NCBI GenBank assembly: GCA_905221605.1
Contig: CAJNDS010002084.1
Location: 612,472-676,471 of the forward strand
DNA length: 64,000 nucleotides
Reading direction: 5' to 3'
Origin: Symbiodinium natans
Taxonomy: Eukaryota; Sar; Dinophyceae; Suessiales; Symbiodiniaceae
Shown: positions 59,974-64,000 of the stretch, in pieces
Position numbering within the stretch: position 1 is the stretch's first letter
How the letters are laid out: each line of letters opens with the position of its first letter
Notes under the pieces: model-generated
Told to the model about the DNA's origin: nothing
Databases searched by the model: none
Seen by the model: the letters and a program-made list of their open reading frames with translations, nothing else
Translations under genes and position numbers: made by a program

Positions 59974-60888
59974 ATGTCCGTCGGGGGCTGCGGGCAGCCT
60001 TCAGTTCTGGAAGAGACTCTGCTCACTCGGCTACAGGAGCCTGGGTGGACGTACGGAGGTTTTCATGGCGATGACAAGGACGACTATATCAATTCGTTTA
60101 CCCAAGGCTCATTGCAAGAACGAATGGATGCAGTGGAGAGGCTCCACACTCGGCTCCCGGCATGGGGCAGCGAGCACACGCGAGAACGGCATTCTGACTG
60201 GGTGTCTGCTGTTTACGATGGAGCCAAGATTGTGCTGGAACAGGAGTTGGCTCGGGATCCTGACGCTGTCTACCAACAGGCCACACATGCAGACCTCAAG
60301 GTTCGACGGGCCGTGCTGGAGGTTCTTGGCGCGACAGCATCCAAGGGAGATGAGCGGGCTATATCATGCTGCCACGCGCAGTTGCGGAAGTTCCCCGACG
60401 AAGTCTTCGAATCCTTGGCACAACTTACTCACCCTGGAGACCCCAGGACCATCGAGGCGGTGGGCTGTGTGCTAGACACCTATAGCACTTGGAGCAACTG
60501 GAGGTTGCATCTTGATGAATCTGGCAAACTGGGACGGCGGCTGCCTGAAATTGCTCAGAAGGACGACGAGAATCTAGTTCGCACCGTTTGCAAAAGGCTG
60601 GAGCATCGAGAGAACGATGCAAGGGAAGCGGCGGCAGCTGCGCTCAAAATCATCGCCAGCAAGGACGCCGAGCATGTCGTGCAGGAGATCTGCAAACGGC
60701 TAAACCACAAACGAGCGGAAGTGCGAGAGGTGGCGTTGCGGGCTCTCGGCCAGATGGCCCTTCCCAACAATCTCCAAGCCGTCGACGGCGCTCGGCGCCT
60801 CCTCGAAGACAAAAGTCGGAAGCTCGTTCGTCCCACGGCAGAAAGCACCCTGGCACTTCTGGAGGGACGCAATCGACCACGGCGCTGA
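59974..60888 (+). CDS. Intronless HEAT-repeat protein, 304 residues
   Basis: A complete frame from ATG to TGA without introns. The N-terminal third is unique (EPGWTYGGFHGDDKDDYINS). From about residue 108 there are helical HEAT/PBS-lyase-type repeats: VRRAVLEVLGATASKGDERA, later AREAAAAALKIIASKDAEHV and VREVALRALGQMALPNNLQA. Such repeats form protein-binding solenoids. Being intronless among intron-dense neighbours suggests origin by retroposition, but the frame is intact and probably expressed. The 5' flank has an AG (59959-59960) that could accept a trans-spliced leader. Confidence 0.85.
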   Translation: MSVGGCGQPSVLEETLLTRLQEPGWTYGGFHGDDKDDYINSFTQGSLQERMDAVERLHTRLPAWGSEHTRERHSDWVSAVYDGAKIVLEQELARDPDAVYQQATHADLKVRRAVLEVLGATASKGDERAISCCHAQLRKFPDEVFESLAQLTHPGDPRTIEAVGCVLDTYSTWSNWRLHLDESGKLGRRLPEIAQKDDENLVRTVCKRLEHRENDAREAAAAALKIIASKDAEHVVQEICKRLNHKRAEVREVALRALGQMALPNNLQAVDGARRLLEDKSRKLVRPTAESTLALLEGRNRPRR

Positions 60889-61506
60889 CTAGGAGCAGCA
60901 ACAAGGCACAGGCGCGCTGGATGGGATCTTGTGCTTCAAGAGCACTGATCACAGAATGAGGAGCTTTGACAGTGCTGCCGATCGAAAAGGCCGCGTTCAG
61001 CCATAGCCTGGAATTTTCATTAAACTCACAGAAATTCAGCCTCAAGCCCTGGATACTTGCACCCTACCCTAAAACCCTAAACCCTCAACCCTAAACCCCA
61101 AACCCCAGACCCCAGACCCCAGACCCCAAACCCCAAACCCCAAACCCCAAGCCCCAAGCCCCAAGCCCCAAACCCCAAACCCCAAGCCCGACCCTTACCC
61201 CTCAGCTTCATTGAGCCCTCCGACGCCCGTCCCCGATTGTGTTTAGGGAGAAGACAGGCTCGCGTCGCGTTGTTGGGGCTGGGGCTCAGGGTCAGGGCTT
61301 TCGGGATTGGAGTTTAGGATTTGGGGATTGGGGATTAAAGACGTGTAAAGTATAGGGTTTAGGGTTAGGGTTTAGGGTTTAGGGCTTAGGGTTGAGGGTT
61401 TAGGGTTTAGGGTTTAGACCCTTAAAACTTAAACCATTCAACCCTTAAACCCTTAAACCCTTAAACCCTAAACCCTAAACCCAAATCCCGAAAAATGTTC
61501 GAAGGA

Positions 61507-61570
61507 CAGCCCAGCAGCGGTGGGAGACGAGCAGGCTGCTGACGCTGCAGAGTGACGCCGCAGCTGCAGT
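61507..61570 (+). CDS. Candidate exon (RTAQQRWETSRLLTLQSD)
   Basis: Reads RTAQQRWETSRLLTLQSDAA and then AA before GTTTAGG, so the donor GT is again the first telomere-like unit. Coiled-coil-like. Confidence 0.5.
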
Positions 61571-61614
61571 TTAGGCTTTAACACTAGGATCCGTGAGACA
61601 ATCAAAATCCTAAG

Positions 61615-61685
61615 CCGCAAAATTCTTCACGGTGCAGGGTGAAGTAAGGCACAGGAAGGGAGCGAAACCCACAGATCTGACATCT
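61615..61685 (+). CDS. Candidate exon (KFFTVQGEVRHRKGAKPTDL)
   Basis: Reads KFFTVQGEVRHRKGAKPTDL and then TSLHP. Basic. Confidence 0.4.
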
Positions 61686-62197
61686 CTACACCCTGAGCCC
61701 AAATTTTCTTAGCAGCTGAGTGAGTATATACACTTTACACTTCTTGGGATACTATAATCCCCTATAGAACTGAAAGTGTGACACTTTTTTGGGGCTTATG
61801 AACTCAGCAACTAAGTTCAAGAGCCTCCGGCTCAAGCCACCGACCCCATAGGAGAACGGGGTGTGCTGTAGGGTTTAGGGTTTAGCGGCCAACCCCAGTG
61901 GGAAAAAGCGGGACATCCGTCCGAACTCGAGTAAACTGGATTATAAACTGTAAGGCCCTAGGAGTCTGATTCGGGGGGTTTTTCAAGCGTTTAGGGTTTA
62001 GGGTCCCAGGAAGGTTTTCGGGGGGATCTCAGGAAGGGTTTCCAGAGGGTTCCAGGTGGGTCTCAGTGTGTGGAGCGGCACTGTGGGGGGCTTCCCACCA
62101 TTATCGAACCCTAAGCCCTGAACCCTAAACCCTAAGCCCTAGACCTCGACAGGGTGGTGAGGGGCCACGACTTTACGAAGCTAGCTGGGGGGGGGGT

Positions 62198-62330
62198 GCC
62201 ACCTCCGACTCGACCGTGGCAGGGCCTCAGCTATTTTTTGCGCAAGACGGAGTCGCGCAGTATCCGCTCGGGGTGAAAGGGAGGGTGTACCTTGGGGATC
62301 TCACGAGCCTTAAAAGGGTTCATGGTGCAG
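62198..62330 (+). CDS. Candidate exon (FFAQDGVAQYPLGVKGRVYL)
   Basis: Reads ATSDSTVAGPQLFFAQDGVA, QYPLGVKGRVYLGDLTSLKR. A second frame over part of it is also open (YFLRKTESRSIRS). Confidence 0.4.
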
Positions 62331-62589
62331 ACTTAAAGGGCTGTAGTAGTATAGGGTATATCAGTAGTATAGGCAATAAACCCTTAAACCCTTAAACCCT
62401 TAAACCCTTAAACCCTGAAACCCTTAAAACCCTTAAACCCTTAAACCCTTAAACCCTAAACCCTAGGAAATATGATCCCAATTTTGGGGGTTCATTTGGT
62501 CCCCAAGATAGAGTTCAGCTTCCAAGTCTTGGAGTCGAGGCAGAGGAGGGAGGGAATAGGGTTCAGGACCTATTTTTGTCTAGGGGTAG

Positions 62590-62682
62590 GGTTTAGGGTT
62601 TAGGGTTTAGGGTTTAGGGTTTAGGGTTTAGGGTTTAGGGTTTAGGGTTTAGGGTTTAGGGTTTAGGGTTTAGGGTTTAGTA
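62590..62682 (+). repeat. Interstitial TTTAGGG array
   Basis: About 13 TTTAGGG units. A CCCTTAAA array of about ten units lies at 62378-62463. Confidence 0.95.
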
Positions 62683-63300
62683 TGTAAGGGGTATATACGG
62701 GGTACCCGTTTAAGGGCCCATACTCAGAGACCATGTAACTACCCCAAGATATAGGGTTTAAAAAGCATGTATGGGTCGGAAGAGTTTGCGGCTTAGCGCT
62801 GAACAAGCGTGTTTGAAGCTCATTGTACAGTGGTTGCTGGAGCGATGATTGGATTATTCAAGAATGTGCGTTCTGGTTTTAAATCTGCAAGCGTTGCGAG
62901 ACGAGGCTGCTGAGCATGTGATTGCCGTGCTTATGTATGGCACTGCACTGGTGTGTGTTTTTATCAAGTCCGTTATTCTCTGTCTTAATCTGTTGCGGAA
63001 TGTGTCTGGAGAATACATACTTTTCCAATTTGTAGGGGCAATGTAGTCGAGGGATATCTGTGACTTTACTCGCGAGTAGAATCGGGGAATGTTCGATGGG
63101 CGTAGTCGCGATTGATTTTTTCAAGGGAAAGCGGACTCTTGCCGAACGGGGAGGGAGAGAAGGACAATTGAAAGTATGAAGAACCTGTTGTGAGAACGAG
63201 GCGAGGCTCCTTGATGCTCCAACTGCCACGCTTTGCAGAGGCCTTTAAAACCCACTGTGGCCGGAACCCAGTTCACCTCGAGCCAGTGCGATAGTCGTAG

Positions 63301-63916
63301 GCCGTTGTCTCAAAGAGACGTCAAAGTTTTTGCGGCCAGAGATGGAGGCTCTTGCGGCACGCATGGCCAACCTGGAGCTCCGGATGCAGGAGCTGGAGAA
63401 TCGGCAGATTTTGGAGGAGGCCGGCGTCCGAGTGAGTGACGACCCGGAGAGGCTCAGTGAGCTACAGAAGAGCAGCGTTTCTGTGACCAGGGGCCTAAAG
63501 GTCTTAGGCACCAGCGCCCACACCCTCGCCGACACCGTGCACGAGGCCATCCTGCTTGTGGGCACGGGCGGCATTGGGCCAGGCTCACAGGCGCTCATCG
63601 TGCTTGGATTCCTCGTGAACATCGTCGTTCAAACGCTCTTCTGTGTGATCATCGGCAACTCCTTCTTGGATGACCCGTATCCATCCGTGGAGGACTCGAA
63701 AAGGTGGCGCGAGACCATCGCGCACGACTGGAACTTCATGGACCAGTTGGGCGCCACATCCCTGGCGAGCCGAATGTGTGCCGGGGACGCCACTCTGTCC
63801 TATGCCACAGCGCAGGAGAGCATCATCTCGGAAATCAGGCTGTACAGTGCGGGGCTTCCAATCATGAACGTCGGAAGCATGGGTGCGATTCTGTGCCTTC
63901 TTTGCCTCACCGTGTG
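63301..63916 (+). CDS. Membrane protein, large 5' exon, continues past the window
   Basis: From ATG at 63342 the frame reads MEALAARMANLELRMQELEN, an N-terminal coiled coil (1-25), then a linker. A likely membrane helix follows at residues 84-104 (ALIVLGFLVNIVVQTLFCVI) and a second at 177-192 (GSMGAILCLLCLTVW). Between them lies an acidic loop with WRETIAHDWNFMDQLGATS. The frame is also open back to AG at 63299-63300, so this may be an internal exon starting at 63301. It ends at element A13. At about 200 codons it is the longest exon seen here. Family not recognised; a channel or sensor is possible. Confidence 0.7.
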
Positions 63917-64000
63917 GCCTCGCAGCCCAGTGGTGCCCTTTTCCCATCTTTTCCCCTTTTTTGATTCCAGGCTCCCTTATAAAAGGAACCAACCCAAAAA
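63915..64000 (+). mobile_element. Element A13, cut by the window end
   Basis: CTCGCAGCCCAGTGGTGCCC is the left end; CCTTATAAAAGGAACCAACCC the interior. TGGC before it should recur after the right end outside the window. The GC in that TGGC would be the donor. Confidence 0.75.

Overview
The window looks like nuclear DNA of a microbial eukaryote, most probably a dinoflagellate. Four things support this. Plant-type telomere repeats (TTTAGGG and CCCTAAA) lie inside introns almost everywhere. The one gene that can be followed end to end is cut into about 19 very small exons whose introns start with GC or GA as often as GT and end AG before an exonic G. All convincing coding sequence lies on the + strand for 64 kb. 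Short inverted-repeat elements are abundant and often sit at splice sites. GC and GA donors and one-way gene arrays are known from Symbiodiniaceae; the species assignment itself is inference. There are no bacterial operons, rRNA genes or CRISPR arrays.

Layout. 0.6-9.0 kb: an ABC1/COQ8/UbiB-type kinase gene, reconstructed exon by exon with every catalytic motif present. 9-29 kb: small exons of several unrecognised genes separated by telomere-like arrays, microsatellites and short elements. 30-32.8 kb: two intronless, damaged genes (a small protein with a 1-nt frameshift; a J-domain/Cys-rich protein with a nonsense codon and a frameshift), followed by a 72-bp-arm near-perfect palindrome. 33-49 kb: more multi-exon genes, including one whose last intron is an element with an exact 4-bp target duplication (43.2-43.6 kb), and a cluster of palindromic repeats with a tRNA-like sequence (45.9-46.9 kb). 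50.7-51.4 kb: a DUF1294-like membrane protein and an ankyrin-repeat frame. 53-56 kb: small exons. 56.1-57.2 kb: a complete three-exon alpha/beta hydrolase. 58-62.5 kb: small exons and an intact intronless HEAT-repeat gene (60.0-60.9 kb). 63.3 kb to the end: a large exon of a membrane protein that runs into another element at the window edge.

The most interesting content is the set of intron-forming sequences. At least six families of roughly 100-bp elements (called A to F here) carry terminal inverted repeats. Families A, C and E show exact 4-bp target-site duplications at several copies. In at least two places the element end supplies the acceptor AG and the duplicated target supplies the donor dinucleotide (GT at 7.2 kb, GA at 43.2 kb), so splicing restores the original exon exactly. 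This would explain the mixed GT/GC/GA donors: the donor is whatever dinucleotide the target happened to contain. Telomere-repeat arrays appear to do something similar, the clearest case being a 59-bp intron at 661-719 built of CCCTAAA repeats and flanked by a 24-bp duplication.

The exon calls come from reading frames, splice-site phase and protein-likeness by eye. Outside the kinase, the hydrolase, the DUF1294 gene and the intronless genes, function is mostly unknown and exon ends may be off by a few bases.
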